Shown here piece by piece: positions 1 through 9,685 of a stretch of DNA of 22,325 nucleotides; positions within the stretch are counted from its first letter, which is position 1; each line of letters starts with the position of its first letter. The notes beneath the pieces are model-generated. The model was not told where the DNA came from. It saw nothing but the letters and a program-made list of their open reading frames with translations, and did not search any database. A program made the position numbers and the translations under genes. The stretch comes from Alangreenwoodia sp964438605 (GTDB taxonomy: Bacteria > Bacillota > Clostridia > Peptostreptococcales > Anaerovoracaceae): contig CAYTKT010000035.1 in the NCBI GenBank assembly GCA_964438605.1, forward strand, positions 1 to 22,325, written 5' to 3'.

Positions 1-1
1 C

Positions 2-82
2 GGCGTAGCGGTCAGCACCTTTTACCGCATGAAGCGGGACGTGATGGAACAGGAACTGCAGGACCGACCGGAAACGGTATAA
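2..82 (+). CDS. C-terminal end of a helix-turn-helix protein (phage-type sigma/ArpU-like), partial
   Basis: The window opens inside a reading frame of 26 codons ending in TAA. The tail contains STFYRMKRDVMEQEL, which resembles the recognition helix at the end of small phage or mobile-element sigma-like/ArpU-type regulators ('S-T-F-Y-R-x-K-R' pattern). Only the last residues are visible, so family assignment is tentative. A strong intrinsic terminator lies about 100 bases downstream and probably ends this transcript. Confidence 0.5.
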   Translation, partial: GVAVSTFYRMKRDVMEQELQDRPETV

Positions 83-179
83 CAATGGGAAACTCTGTAA
101 GAACTGTGCGAGAGATCGCAACTGCATTCTAAGAAAACCGATAGAATCTGTGCAGGGTTTCTGCTTATATAGAAAAGAA

Positions 180-237
180 AGACTCTCGATTCCCCGGGCA
201 AACGAAATGTTGCCAGGGAATGGAGAGTCTGTTTTTA
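180..237 (+). terminator. Intrinsic terminator with two-part stem
   Basis: AGACTCTC-g-ATTCCC pairs with GGGAAT-g-GAGAGTCT, with an inner GGCAA/TTGCC stem, followed directly by GTTTTTATT. It is a strong rho-independent terminator for the gene whose end is at the left edge, and it separates that gene from the adhesin. Confidence 0.85.
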
Positions 238-629
238 TTGGAAGGTCTGCTGGACATACGGGTGCGAACGGCAGCAGGGAAAACGGAGGAGGATAAAGAG
301 GGCGTATCCCCGCTTAAGCCGTTTCTCCGACAGAACGTCTTTGATGCCTATCGGCTCGAACTTTTGACCTTTGCCAACAAGAATGTCCTTTTTCTTCTCA
401 GGGAATGAAATCCTCTCCGTTCATATAATTTTCCCGGTAGAAAAAGCCGGGAATCATGGAAAAATTCTTGAAAAATGTAAGGGGGGGTAGAATTGATTGA
501 TAGATTTTCATATTTGAGAGGAAGGTCCGGTTTATTAAACGGAATGATGGAAGGATTCTTTACGAGATATAGAGGTAGAATATCTGATTTTCTCATAGTT
601 TAAGAATTTCGGGTAGAAAGGTGATGGGT
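238..629. other. Leader/intergenic stretch before the adhesin, with hairpin and G7 tract
   Basis: No convincing gene. It holds a perfect 7-bp hairpin (TTCCCGG 431-437 with CCGGGAA 447-453) and a run of seven G at 481-487, about 140 bases before the adhesin start. A well-formed promoter was not found. The ribosome binding site for the next gene is AGAAAGG at 615-621. Confidence 0.5.
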
Positions 630-890
630 ATGAAAAAAAGGGCAAAAAGGAATAGATGGGTCGCTCTGGTGCTGGGTATCTGCCTCTTTGCAGGCATGAT
701 GGATAGTCTGACCGTGCGAGGGGAAGACCTGTCAGATAGGATTGTTCCCGAAGGGGAAACCTCCGTTGAAACAGAAGTCGCTGGCGGGTCTGAGGTTTGG
801 GAAGAGCAAGAGGTCCCAGAGGATCCTGTAATGCCTGAAGAAGGCGACGATATATCGGGAGAAGAATCTGCGCCGCAACAGGATCAATGA
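630..890 (+). CDS. Signal-peptide fragment of a giant surface adhesin (split by frameshift)
   Basis: The ATG at 630 is preferred over the GTG at 621 and ATG at 624 because AGAAAGG sits at a proper distance only from 630. The product starts MKKRAKRNRW, followed by a hydrophobic stretch (VALVLGICLFAGMM) and an acidic, Glu-rich linker; this is a Sec signal peptide followed by a disordered mature N-terminus. It ends in TGA at 888-890. The next frame opens at once at 892 with the same acidic, Gln/Glu-rich composition, so the two pieces were very probably one gene. A one-base insertion or two-base deletion between about 870 and 890 would join them. Alone, this 86-residue fragment would be exported without any binding domain. 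Confidence 0.75.
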   Translation: MKKRAKRNRWVALVLGICLFAGMMDSLTVRGEDLSDRIVPEGETSVETEVAGGSEVWEEQEVPEDPVMPEEGDDISGEESAPQQDQ

Positions 891-891
891 G

Positions 892-3800
892 ATGATGCAG
901 GAACCGAACAATGTCGATGCGGCACAGGGGGAACCTGCGGCACAAGAGGAAGGCGAAACGTCAGGTGAAACTTCTTGGAATATGTCAGACCCTGCATTCG
1001 AGTCCTCGATCGAAATATTGGATGAAGATGGAAAGCCTGTTACTCAGGAACAGATGGTTCCGGGTAAGAAATATAGAGTTAAACTTCACTTTAAGGAACC
1101 TGATGGTTCAAAAAAGTTTTTCAAGGGTGCTACTCGGAAAGAATTAGAAGAGGTAGGATTAAGTGAGGAAGACTTAGAAGGAATTGAAGATGGAGAATGG
1201 CTTTATGTTCCGCTGGGAGCCGATGTCACTGCGGAGCTGGGAGAAAACACGGAACTCCTTGAAGATGTAAAAGTGGTGAAAGATGGCAAGGGGCTGTTGA
1301 AGCGTTATGACAAAGTGGATGACAGTATGATAGACGAATTCACTGTTGAATTTAGGGGAACACTTTCCGAAGACGCCGATGTGAGTAAGTTGGATATTGT
1401 CGGCGGGGACGGAACAGGTAATTATGAACCTGATCACAGCAAAGAGCCTGTTCTGAGTAAGGTTGCGATGGGCTACGATCCCGAAAACCACTACATCACC
1501 TATAAAGTGAAGATTACAAACCCTACGAAAGAAACATTGTCTGGCGGGTTTCTATTTGCGGATTCTTTTTCTGTATTTGGTCAGGATGGAAAATATCCCA
1601 AGTATGTAGATGGGAGTTTAAAAATAAGCGACGAAAAGTTTAGTGGGAACGTCAATTATGACAAAGAAAGTGGGAAATTGAGCTTTACTTACCCCAGCGA
1701 TGTACCTGCCGGCGAAAGTGTAGAGATCGAATATCAGCTGGATGTAACAGACCTTCTGGATCAACTTCCGGAGGCACTTGGTTCCTTTCTGGTCAACAAT
1801 GAAGCTACAGCGAGCCCGCCAGAGGGCCAAAGCTGGGCACCTATGACGGACAAAGATGAGGAGCGAGTCTTTTTTGGTACGTTAGAAAAAAAGGGTTGGA
1901 TACGCGAAACTCCCGACGATACAAGTTTCTGGGGTTATAAAAACCCGATTGAGTGGCTCATAGAGGCGTATGATCCTTATCTAGAACTGTACGACACAAC
2001 ATTCACCGATACGCTGCCAAAGGGTATTACGTTTGATGATATCATAGGTGTGCTCTTTGAGTACGATGAGAATGGTGAGACCAAACAGAAGGCATTTGTC
2101 TATAAAAAAGATACTGCTGCTTGGAATCCTGATATTAAACAATATATGACAAGAGGCGAAGGCAACACTGTTACTTTTGATTTTTCTGAGGCACCGGAGG
2201 ATTTGAAAAAACAATTGTTCCAGTCGAATGGCCACCGGCTGAAGATGCATATTCTGACCAAAGGAGAGAACAGATATGGTACCTACACAAACAAAGTTGA
2301 TGCGACACTTCCCAGTGAGACAAAATCTAGAGAATCTGAAGCAACGGTTAACTACGGCCTAGCGGGAATCCACGCAGTCAAAGAGGGGGAAATCATAGAC
2401 GGCGGGGATAAGTTGCGTTATACGGTGGAAGTGGATGTCAGTGCGAATGTCGGGGATGAAGCGCCGGGCGCATACGGCATCATCGCGGGCCTGATTGACA
2501 GAATGCACGTGGCTTATGCCGAAAATGACAAAGGATATATCGATACGTCGAAAGCGATTGACGTGGAATCCGTGATTGCGAGATATACGGAGGGCGATGA
2601 AGAAAAAGAATGGTCCTTTACAAAAGATGGGGAATCGGGCCATACGTTTGGGGTTTATGACGTATCCGAATTGGGTGAGCCGTTAGACGGGGCGTTAAAA
2701 GATAACAATTGGAAAAAACCGTATACGGATTCCACAGCGATTGTGCTGAATCCTCATCATGATGAAAAAGCACGAGACCATTATCAGTATGAATATACCA
2801 AACTTTACGGGGCGTGGCCAGAGGCTTTGCAGAATAAGCAGGTAACGATCGTCTACACGTATACGATAGACCCAAAGAAGGCTTTCTTTGTCGATTCTAA
2901 AACACACGATCATATATCGTATCATGATGCTGCGACCCTTGCGGAATATATCTCTCTGATGGGCGATATCATTGTTTATAACGATGCTCTTGCAGGTATT
3001 AACGACAGCCAAAGCTCTGACGATGAAGAGCTCAACCTGGTTTCTCCCCTCACCAAACAAGGCGATGTCAAAGTGGATTTGGTGAATGAGGATGAAAAAC
3101 TCATCACCTATACCGTGACGTTTCAGAACGGAGAAAACAACGATAGCGCTCTTCCCACAGACGCAAAAGATATCTTTTTTGTCGATCAATACGATAAAAA
3201 GCTCCGTTACGTTCCGGGAACTCTGAAAGCGACACGCAAGATGCCGAGCGGAGAGACATGGGATTTTCTGTATCAAGGGAAGGACGATTGGACGGGTCGC
3301 ACCATCCGCGCAAATTGGAAGGACTTCCAAGACAGCGTCTATGGAAGGACCCTTGCGGCGGATTTTGCCGGGCAAACCGGTCGCTACACTTACATCTTCA
3401 CCTATGATATGAAAGCCGGGCCCGATATGCCAAGCGACGAGGCAAGTGTGACAGTGGATAATAACGCCACGGTCGAATATACAGGTGACAATGGAGAGAC
3501 GAAAAGCCTGAACCATGTGACCAGTCATAACGATTTTCCCACCGGAGCTCTGACGAAACAGGCAACGCTGGAGGAGACGGGGAAAGTCTCGTTTTACATT
3601 GAAATCAACACGGACGCGGAGGACCTTTCGAAGGATACGGACTATCTTCAGATAGAGGATGAAGCGTCAGAGGAGACTACGGAGCAATATCTTAAACTGG
3701 AAGGAAACTCGATCCGAGTGGAAAAGTATGATAAAGACTCCGGCGGGTGGAAAGAGCTGACTCTATCTGGAAACACATGGGGTGATGATAACGACTCGAC

Positions 3801-6800
3801 TTGGAGCGGACCGGGTACATGGATGAAAAAGTTGTATGAAGACAAACCAAACAAATTTGCTCTCCGGGTTCCGGACCAGGCGCATCTGCGCATCCACTAT
3901 GCGTATGCTCTCACAGAAGAGGGCAAAAAACAAGATCATGTAGCCGTTAACAATAGCGTCAAAGTAGAGGGATTTGAAACTCTGTCAGACGAAGTAAAAA
4001 CGACGTTCCCCACTTCGTCCATTCGTGGAACGGAATTCTCGCATTACACCGCGATTCCTATCATAAAAAGCACACAAGGGATGAATACCCCTGTTTCCGA
4101 TGTTCGTTTTGTCCTTTATGTGCCGAATACCAACGACGAAACCCATGATGACGCCATACAGGAAGCAAAAAGAGCGGGTAAGGAAAATCTCGAATACGAA
4201 GGAGTGGATGATCCGTTAGAGCCTGTTCAAGTTACGCGTACGGGGAACGATGGACGAGCAAAAATGGATTGGGGCAAGCTCAAGGCGGATGGCAAGACAA
4301 TTTACGGCATTATGGAAACGTACACACCGTCGGGATACGTCAAACTTGAACAACCGATCTTTGTAAAAATTGGAAAAGATAGAAAGCTCGAGCTTCTAAA
4401 CGAAAATCAGCTGAACGGTCAGGTTTCCCTGAGTGAGGACGGAAAGACGCTAAAGATTGCCAATCCAATCGTCCCTCCTGATACAGGCAGTCTCACCGTC
4501 ACGAAATCTGTAACCGGAAAAGAGGGAGACACAACAAAAGACTGGCACTTCCATGTCGAACTGAGCGATAAGACCGTCAACGGAACCTACGGCGACATGA
4601 CCTTCACGAACGGCGTAGCGGAATTTACCCTCAAACATGAAGAGAAAAAGACTGCTACCGGGCTTCCGTCGGGCATTACCTACACCGTGACGGAAACCGA
4701 GGCTAACCAGGACGGGTACTCGACCACGCCAACCGGAGAGAATGGTACCATTCTAAAAGACGATGAGGCATCCGCAAAATTCCTCAACCAAAAGCCGAAG
4801 CCTGGACCAGATACCGGAAGTCTCTCGGTGAAAAAGACTGTGACAGGTTCAGGTGGCGACCGGCAAAAAGACTGGTATTTTCGTGTCGAGCTGAGCGACA
4901 AAACAATCAATGGCACCTACGGTGAAATGACCTTCAAAGACGGTGTGGCAGAGTTTACCTTAAAATCCGGTGATGTTTTTATCGCAACAGGTCTGCCGGA
5001 CGGGGTGACGTATACTGTGACCGAGGATAAGGCAAACCAGGACGGGTATACCACGACGCCGAGCGGCGATACCGGTACGATCCCCGGCGGTGGTACGGCT
5101 GACGCCGAGTTTGTTAACAGCAAGTCGGACCAACCGGGACCCAACACCGGCAACCTGATCGTGAGGAAAACCGTGAGTGGAATCGGGGATCGGACAAAAG
5201 ACTGGCACTTCCGCGTCGAGCTAGGAGACAAGTCCATCAGCGGCACGTACGGCGAAATGACGTTCGCGGACGGTATAGCGGAGTTTGCTCTAGAAGATGG
5301 AGAAACCAAGAGCGCCGCGGGTCTTCCCGCCGGGATTACCTACACGGTGACAGAAATGGAAGCCGATCAGGACGGATATGGGACCTTTTCGGCAGGAAGC
5401 GAGGGAACCATTCCGGAAGGTGGTGAAGCATCCGCAAAATTCCTCAACCAAAAACCAAAGCCTGAGCCGGATACCGGGAGTCTCTCGGTGAAAAAGACTG
5501 TGACGGGGTCGGACGGCGACTTGCGAAAAGAATGGCATTTTCGTGTAGAACTGAGCGACAAAACAATCAACGGAGCCTACGGTGAAATGACCTTCAAAGA
5601 CGGTGTGGCGGAGTTCACATTAAAGTCCGGGGATATTCGCATTGCGACGGGTCTGCCGGACGGTATCACTTATACGGTGACCGAGGTGGATGCGAATCAA
5701 GATGGCTATACCACCACGGTTAAGGACAACGATACGGATCGAAACGATGGCGAAGGGACCATTGAAAAGACTACATTGGATCGAGTAACCTTTACCAACG
5801 CGAAACCAAAAGAACCAAGCACCGGCAACTTAGCCGTATCAAAGACCGTGACCGGCAAAGGAGACAAAACAAAAGAATGGCATTTCCGTGTGGAACTGAG
5901 CGATAAATCGGTAAATGGCACTTATGGGGATATGACCTTTGTCGATGGGGTTGCCGAATTCACGCTGAAACATGGCGAAAGTAAAACCGCCACCGGCCTT
6001 CCGCCGGGCATCACCTACACGGTGACCGAACAGGAAGCAGGGGAGAATGGCTATACCACCTCTAAAACCGGAGAGACCGGCACGATTCCAAAGGGGAACA
6101 CCGCTTCCGCCGTGTTCTTGAACGGCAAAGACGAACCGCACGAGCCAGGCACCGGAGCTCTTACTGTCGTCAAAATCGTGACCGGCAGGGGAGATCAAAC
6201 AAAAGAATGGCACTTCCGTGTCGAACTCAGCGACAAGAGCATCAACGGTTGGTACGGAGAACTGTTCTTTACGGACGGCGTTGCCGAGTTTACTCTGAAA
6301 CACGGAGAGAATAAAACCGCAGTTGGCCTGCCAGAAGGTGTGACCTATACCGTAACCGAAACCGAAGCCAATCAAGATGGCTATATCACCTTCCAAACCG
6401 GAGAGACCGGCACGATTCCAGAGGGCAAAACCGTCTCCGCCGTGTTCCGAAACGGCAAAGACGACACACATACGCCAAATACCGGAACTCTCACCGTCGT
6501 CAAAACCGTAACCGGAGAGGGGGATCGAAACCGGGAATGGCACTTCCGTGTCGAGCTCAGCGATAAGAGTATCAACGGTTGGTACGGAGAACTGTTCTTT
6601 ACGGACGGCGTTGCCGAGTTTACTCTGAAACACGGAGAAAATAAAACTGCAATCGGCCTGCCGGAAGGTGTGACCTACCAAGTCACCGAACAAGAGGCAA
6701 ACCAAAACGGCTACGCTACGACCTATACAGAGGAGAACGGAACCATTCCAGGCGAACAGGACCGGGTCGTGATCGTGGTCAATGACAAGCCGGATGAGCC

Positions 6801-7011
6801 GGATCTTTCATACAATCCTTCCGGTTCGCCAAATACTCCGTCGGAGAATCCTCCTGAGACGCCGGACCGTTCAAACGTAGTTCAGACCGGCGAAACCAGT
6901 CCTCTTACACTCTGGATCGCTGTGATGGCACTGTCCCTGCTCGGGGTACTGTTAACCGGCCGAGCTCTCTACAAAGGGCGCAAGGAGGCCAAGAGAGAAG
7001 AGAAAAAATAA
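892..7011 (+). CDS. Giant repeat-bearing wall-anchored adhesin (Cna_B/SpaA-type), main body
   Basis: The 2039-residue product lacks its own signal peptide, which lies in the upstream fragment in another frame. Residues ~30-1040 are a series of beta-rich modules of isopeptide/DUF11-like style (phrases such as ITYKVKITNP and LITYTVTFQNG). Residues ~1050-1190 resemble a SpaA/Cna_B module (VSDVRFVLYVP ... YGIMETYTPSGY). Seven ~110-residue repeats follow (about 1197-1965), then a Pro-rich spacer, VVQTGE near 1996-2001, a hydrophobic membrane span and a Lys/Arg tail. This is the layout of sortase substrates, with an atypical motif in place of LPXTG. Function is inferred to be adhesion or a surface stalk; no ligand can be read from the sequence. 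AGGA at 880-883 lies eight bases before the ATG, so internal restart is possible, but the product would not be exported. No sortase gene is in the window. Confidence 0.85.
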   Translation: MMQEPNNVDAAQGEPAAQEEGETSGETSWNMSDPAFESSIEILDEDGKPVTQEQMVPGKKYRVKLHFKEPDGSKKFFKGATRKELEEVGLSEEDLEGIEDGEWLYVPLGADVTAELGENTELLEDVKVVKDGKGLLKRYDKVDDSMIDEFTVEFRGTLSEDADVSKLDIVGGDGTGNYEPDHSKEPVLSKVAMGYDPENHYITYKVKITNPTKETLSGGFLFADSFSVFGQDGKYPKYVDGSLKISDEKFSGNVNYDKESGKLSFTYPSDVPAGESVEIEYQLDVTDLLDQLPEALGSFLVNNEATASPPEGQSWAPMTDKDEERVFFGTLEKKGWIRETPDDTSFWGYKNPIEWLIEAYDPYLELYDTTFTDTLPKGITFDDIIGVLFEYDENGETKQKAFVYKKDTAAWNPDIKQYMTRGEGNTVTFDFSEAPEDLKKQLFQSNGHRLKMHILTKGENRYGTYTNKVDATLPSETKSRESEATVNYGLAGIHAVKEGEIIDGGDKLRYTVEVDVSANVGDEAPGAYGIIAGLIDRMHVAYAENDKGYIDTSKAIDVESVIARYTEGDEEKEWSFTKDGESGHTFGVYDVSELGEPLDGALKDNNWKKPYTDSTAIVLNPHHDEKARDHYQYEYTKLYGAWPEALQNKQVTIVYTYTIDPKKAFFVDSKTHDHISYHDAATLAEYISLMGDIIVYNDALAGINDSQSSDDEELNLVSPLTKQGDVKVDLVNEDEKLITYTVTFQNGENNDSALPTDAKDIFFVDQYDKKLRYVPGTLKATRKMPSGETWDFLYQGKDDWTGRTIRANWKDFQDSVYGRTLAADFAGQTGRYTYIFTYDMKAGPDMPSDEASVTVDNNATVEYTGDNGETKSLNHVTSHNDFPTGALTKQATLEETGKVSFYIEINTDAEDLSKDTDYLQIEDEASEETTEQYLKLEGNSIRVEKYDKDSGGWKELTLSGNTWGDDNDSTWSGPGTWMKKLYEDKPNKFALRVPDQAHLRIHYAYALTEEGKKQDHVAVNNSVKVEGFETLSDEVKTTFPTSSIRGTEFSHYTAIPIIKSTQGMNTPVSDVRFVLYVPNTNDETHDDAIQEAKRAGKENLEYEGVDDPLEPVQVTRTGNDGRAKMDWGKLKADGKTIYGIMETYTPSGYVKLEQPIFVKIGKDRKLELLNENQLNGQVSLSEDGKTLKIANPIVPPDTGSLTVTKSVTGKEGDTTKDWHFHVELSDKTVNGTYGDMTFTNGVAEFTLKHEEKKTATGLPSGITYTVTETEANQDGYSTTPTGENGTILKDDEASAKFLNQKPKPGPDTGSLSVKKTVTGSGGDRQKDWYFRVELSDKTINGTYGEMTFKDGVAEFTLKSGDVFIATGLPDGVTYTVTEDKANQDGYTTTPSGDTGTIPGGGTADAEFVNSKSDQPGPNTGNLIVRKTVSGIGDRTKDWHFRVELGDKSISGTYGEMTFADGIAEFALEDGETKSAAGLPAGITYTVTEMEADQDGYGTFSAGSEGTIPEGGEASAKFLNQKPKPEPDTGSLSVKKTVTGSDGDLRKEWHFRVELSDKTINGAYGEMTFKDGVAEFTLKSGDIRIATGLPDGITYTVTEVDANQDGYTTTVKDNDTDRNDGEGTIEKTTLDRVTFTNAKPKEPSTGNLAVSKTVTGKGDKTKEWHFRVELSDKSVNGTYGDMTFVDGVAEFTLKHGESKTATGLPPGITYTVTEQEAGENGYTTSKTGETGTIPKGNTASAVFLNGKDEPHEPGTGALTVVKIVTGRGDQTKEWHFRVELSDKSINGWYGELFFTDGVAEFTLKHGENKTAVGLPEGVTYTVTETEANQDGYITFQTGETGTIPEGKTVSAVFRNGKDDTHTPNTGTLTVVKTVTGEGDRNREWHFRVELSDKSINGWYGELFFTDGVAEFTLKHGENKTAIGLPEGVTYQVTEQEANQNGYATTYTEENGTIPGEQDRVVIVVNDKPDEPDLSYNPSGSPNTPSENPPETPDRSNVVQTGETSPLTLWIAVMALSLLGVLLTGRALYKGRKEAKREEKK
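4480..6801 (+). repeat. Seven tandem ~330-bp repeats encoding ~110-residue stalk domains
   Basis: Units begin near 4480, 4810, 5143, 5470, 5818, 6148 and 6478, each with TG-[SNAT]-L-x-V-x-K-x-V-[TS]-G, then [DE]W-[HY]F-[RH]VEL-[SG]DK, and closing with G-[LV]-T-Y-x-VTE. These resemble the DUF5979/DUF7601-type Cna_B-like repeats of clostridial surface proteins. Units 6 and 7 are identical over 68 bases (6241-6308 and 6571-6638). Units 2 and 4 share long blocks, as do the spacers after units 1 and 3, which points to recent duplication or gene conversion. Confidence 0.9.
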
Positions 7012-7049
7012 ACAACACGAAAGAAACGACATCACAAACTGGTTTTTCT

Positions 7050-7089
7050 CCCAGCGAACGAGCTGATAGCCCGTCCGCTGGGATTTTTT
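7050..7089 (+). terminator. Intrinsic terminator after the adhesin
   Basis: CCCAGCG (7050-7056) pairs with CGCTGGG (7076-7082), with an inner ACG/CGT pairing, followed by ATTTTTTG. It lies 39 bases after the adhesin stop codon. Confidence 0.85.
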
Positions 7090-7222
7090 GAATGGAAGAA
7101 TACAATGAGGAAGCAGAACCGGATCGGGCAACGGTTCGGAATACTGACCGTCATAGAGGATTCCGGAGAACGGAGAGAAACGGGATGCGTGATAGTTCTT
7201 TTTGAAAGGAGATCGTTAGAAC

Positions 7223-8050
7223 ATGAATAAAAAAGCAATTACTGTTTTTCCGGTCTTATGTATGATGCTGGCAAAGATGCCGACGCAAGTCTTCGCTTCC
7301 GCTCTTTCGGATTCCGAAGCTTCTCCCAGACCATTTCGATCAACAACCTGTAACAGTACCTATCATTTTCCTAATTCATCGTATTCATATTGGAATTGTT
7401 CTTCTCCGTCAAGAGTCTACTTGTATGAGGAAGAGGACGCTCTGACACGAGTGGAATGCGGAAAGGATTTCGCTGTCATTGAAACATATGACGAAGATTT
7501 TCGTCTCCAGTCCTCTCAAAAGATTCGCATGGAGCTTCCTATCTGGGGAGGCTTTTCCTGCGGCGACCGACACAATTTCTTGATGTTCGGGCAAGAAAAC
7601 GAAGAGGAAGAGGATTCCAAAGAAGTGATCCGCGTCGTGAAATACTCAAAACAATGGGAAAGATTAGGCCAGACCAGTTTGAGCGATATCAATACGACCC
7701 GTGCCGTTTAGATCCGGAAATCTTCGCTATGCCGAATATGACGACATGCTATATATATTAGGACAAGCCATCAAATGTATCAATCGGAAGATGGAAGAAA
7801 TCATCAGGCGAACCTGATATTTTCCATCCGAGTAAGTCATATGGAAGTTACCGACTGTGTTTCAGAGGTAGCCTCCTATACATTCGGATATGTATCCCAC
7901 TCCTTCAATCAATTTCTTATCGTAGATAAGGACGCGAATCTCGTGGCGTTCGATCATGGTAACGCATATCCGCGCAGTATCGTGTTGGGAAAGTATGTAA
8001 CAAAAGCAGGGAATGAAATCTTTCATAACGATTATGATTATTTAACCTGA
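7223..8050 (+). pseudogene. Secreted protein gene, two frameshifts and 3' end removed by an IS
   Basis: It starts at ATG 7223 after AAAGGAGA (7205-7212) and has a signal peptide (MNKKAITVFPVLCMMLAKM... cut near FASA). The first frame runs to a TAG at 7709-7711. The protein clearly continues in a second frame (VPFRSGNLRYAEYDDMLYIL, from about 7701) and then in a third (MYQSEDGRNHQANLIFSIR, from 7775), so there are two indels, near 7700 and 7760. Stretches such as IRVVKYSKQW, GYVSHSFNQF and DHGNAYPRSIVL match, from memory, a family of clostridial secreted proteins that often carry cell-wall or Ig-like domains further on; function unknown. The last frame ends at TGA 8048-8050, and those bases belong to the inverted repeat of the IS, so the IS truncated the gene. 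Confidence 0.8.
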
Positions 8051-8059
8051 ATTATTCAC
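8046..8059. repeat. Left terminal inverted repeat of the IS1380 element
   Basis: CCTGAATTATTCAC, exact inverted match to 9686-9699. Its TGA supplies the stop codon of the truncated upstream gene. Confidence 0.9.
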
Positions 8060-8209
8060 GGCGATAAAAGTATGAACACACCTTCGCCGATTTATGTGAT
8101 TGCTTTGACTTCTCAACTGCGCTGTGCGAAAAGTTATCCCCAAAAGGGCGCAAAATCCCTATGGCTGTTTACAGACGCATTTGAGATGATCAAGGATCAA
8201 AATTTACGG

Positions 8210-9534
8210 TTACTCCAGAAGTGGCTGCAGTCGGCTGATATTGCGTAGCGTATCCTGAAATTCCTGCTTGTACGGACAGCTGCTGCACAGTTTAAAGATG
8301 ACATACCTTGCTGAATGGACTGCTTTTGCCGCAATTTTCAGCAGCTTCAATCGTATGGTGCCAATTCGCTGCTTTCTCATACTCGCCGGAAGTGCCAGCC
8401 GACGAAACCAGTTAAACAGGTTATAAGCCAATGCGTGGACACGCAGACGGTTGGCATTCACAATCTTTGAGGCACTGCTGACAGAGGAAAAATCAAAGCC
8501 GCTTTTGCATTCCTTGATGAAGCTTTCCATCTTTCCCCTGCCGCAGTAAAATTGAATGACCTGATACGGCTCATCGTCATCGTGGTTACTAGGAATGGGT
8601 ACAGGGGAACGAATTGATTCGCTGGCTTCTCTACTTTGAAAACCACGCGGCGGGGGTGTTTCCAGCTTCCTGCCTGATACTCAAATTCTCCGTACTCGAC
8701 GGCATAGTCGATCGGATTCCGCCTGGTGGCCCTGGTTAGGGCTTCATCGGCATCAGCGGCCATTTTGACCAAGGTGCTGTTCTGCTTTAATCGGATCGCA
8801 TACAGACAGTCGTTCTCCTCGCAGGCCTCATATAAATCAGGAGAGGCGAAGCCGCTGTCTCCACGCAGATAGAATGGAAGCGACGGGTCATACGTCCGAT
8901 ATTCCTCCATCAGCGGAATCATAAACCGATCCGCATCCTTGCTGCAGTATTGGGTTCCATCCCGGAGTTCGACTTTCAGCGGATCACCGGTCCGTCCGTC
9001 ATAGCAAAGCAACGGATGATAGCCGTGAGCTTGATAATGGAAGTGAAATCCTTCGCCCTCCTGATTCCCGTAGGTGTTAAGGAGCGTGGAGTCCAAATCG
9101 AAAAGGATAGGTTCCGGCTTCCTGATGGAGGAAAGAATCTGTCGCGTTTTCCGGTCGATCCGGTCAAACTGCTCCAGCGTGGATTCGTTCATGCGGTTGA
9201 AGAACCGTGACAACGTTGGCTGGGAAGCGAGGGCCGGTTTGTCAAGGATAGCAGTCATGACAGGGTCATAGGTCAGTTCGTCCGCGCAATCATCTTCAAA
9301 ATAGGCGGCGATGATCTGATAAATTGCCTGCATGAGATTGTCGGAATCGGAATGAATCCGAAACGCTGCGGTGTCGTCCGTATGGAATAACTGCTTAAGC
9401 AGACGGGGCGACCCAATCTTCTCAGCAAATTCCTTGATTAGCAGGAGGCCGCCGTCAGAGGAGAGGTCGCCGCCGTTAAAATTTATTTTTATTTTTTTGT
9501 TGCTTTCCAGTGAAAAGGTGTTTCCAATAGCCAT
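8210..9534 (-). pseudogene. IS1380-family DDE transposase, frameshifted
   Basis: The start at 9534 (MAIGNTFSLES) has AAAGGAG just upstream, which is better than the longer frame beginning at 9591. Residues ~146-150 (FDLDST) and ~224-229 (RGDSGF) hold the first two catalytic acids. The frame is lost near 8580-8600: the reading continues as TMTMSRIRSF, while the correct sequence (DDDEPYQVIQFYCGRGKMES, then FIKECKSGF) is in another frame and runs to the stop at 8210. The Glu of the GRGKMESFIKE block, expected to be the third catalytic acid, is thus cut off. The element should be unable to move on its own unless the shift is a sequencing error or is bypassed. Confidence 0.85.
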
Positions 9535-9685
9535 GGAAGAACTCCTTTCTTTGGTTTGATGTTGGCTTTGATACACCTTAATCTTACCCAAAAAGGGGTT
9601 CTTTTGCGATTCACTTTTCAGAGGAAAGCAAAAAAATCAGCGACTATAGCAACTGTGCGGCTTTTCGCCGTTTTCCCGAATGATG

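Noticed and set aside
220..408. 62-codon plus frame and a minus-strand reading (PEKKKDILVGKGQKF) over the same bases
   Set aside because: The plus frame starts within the terminator stem. The minus reading has no start codon after its upstream stop, though it could be a very old gene fragment.
5839..6705. 288-codon minus-strand frame opposite the adhesin repeats
   Set aside because: Antisense shadow of repeated coding sequence; its repeats simply mirror the plus-strand repeats.
4480..6801. Regular repeats considered as a CRISPR array
   Set aside because: Units are ~330 bases, in frame and protein-coding, with no short identical repeats and unique spacers.
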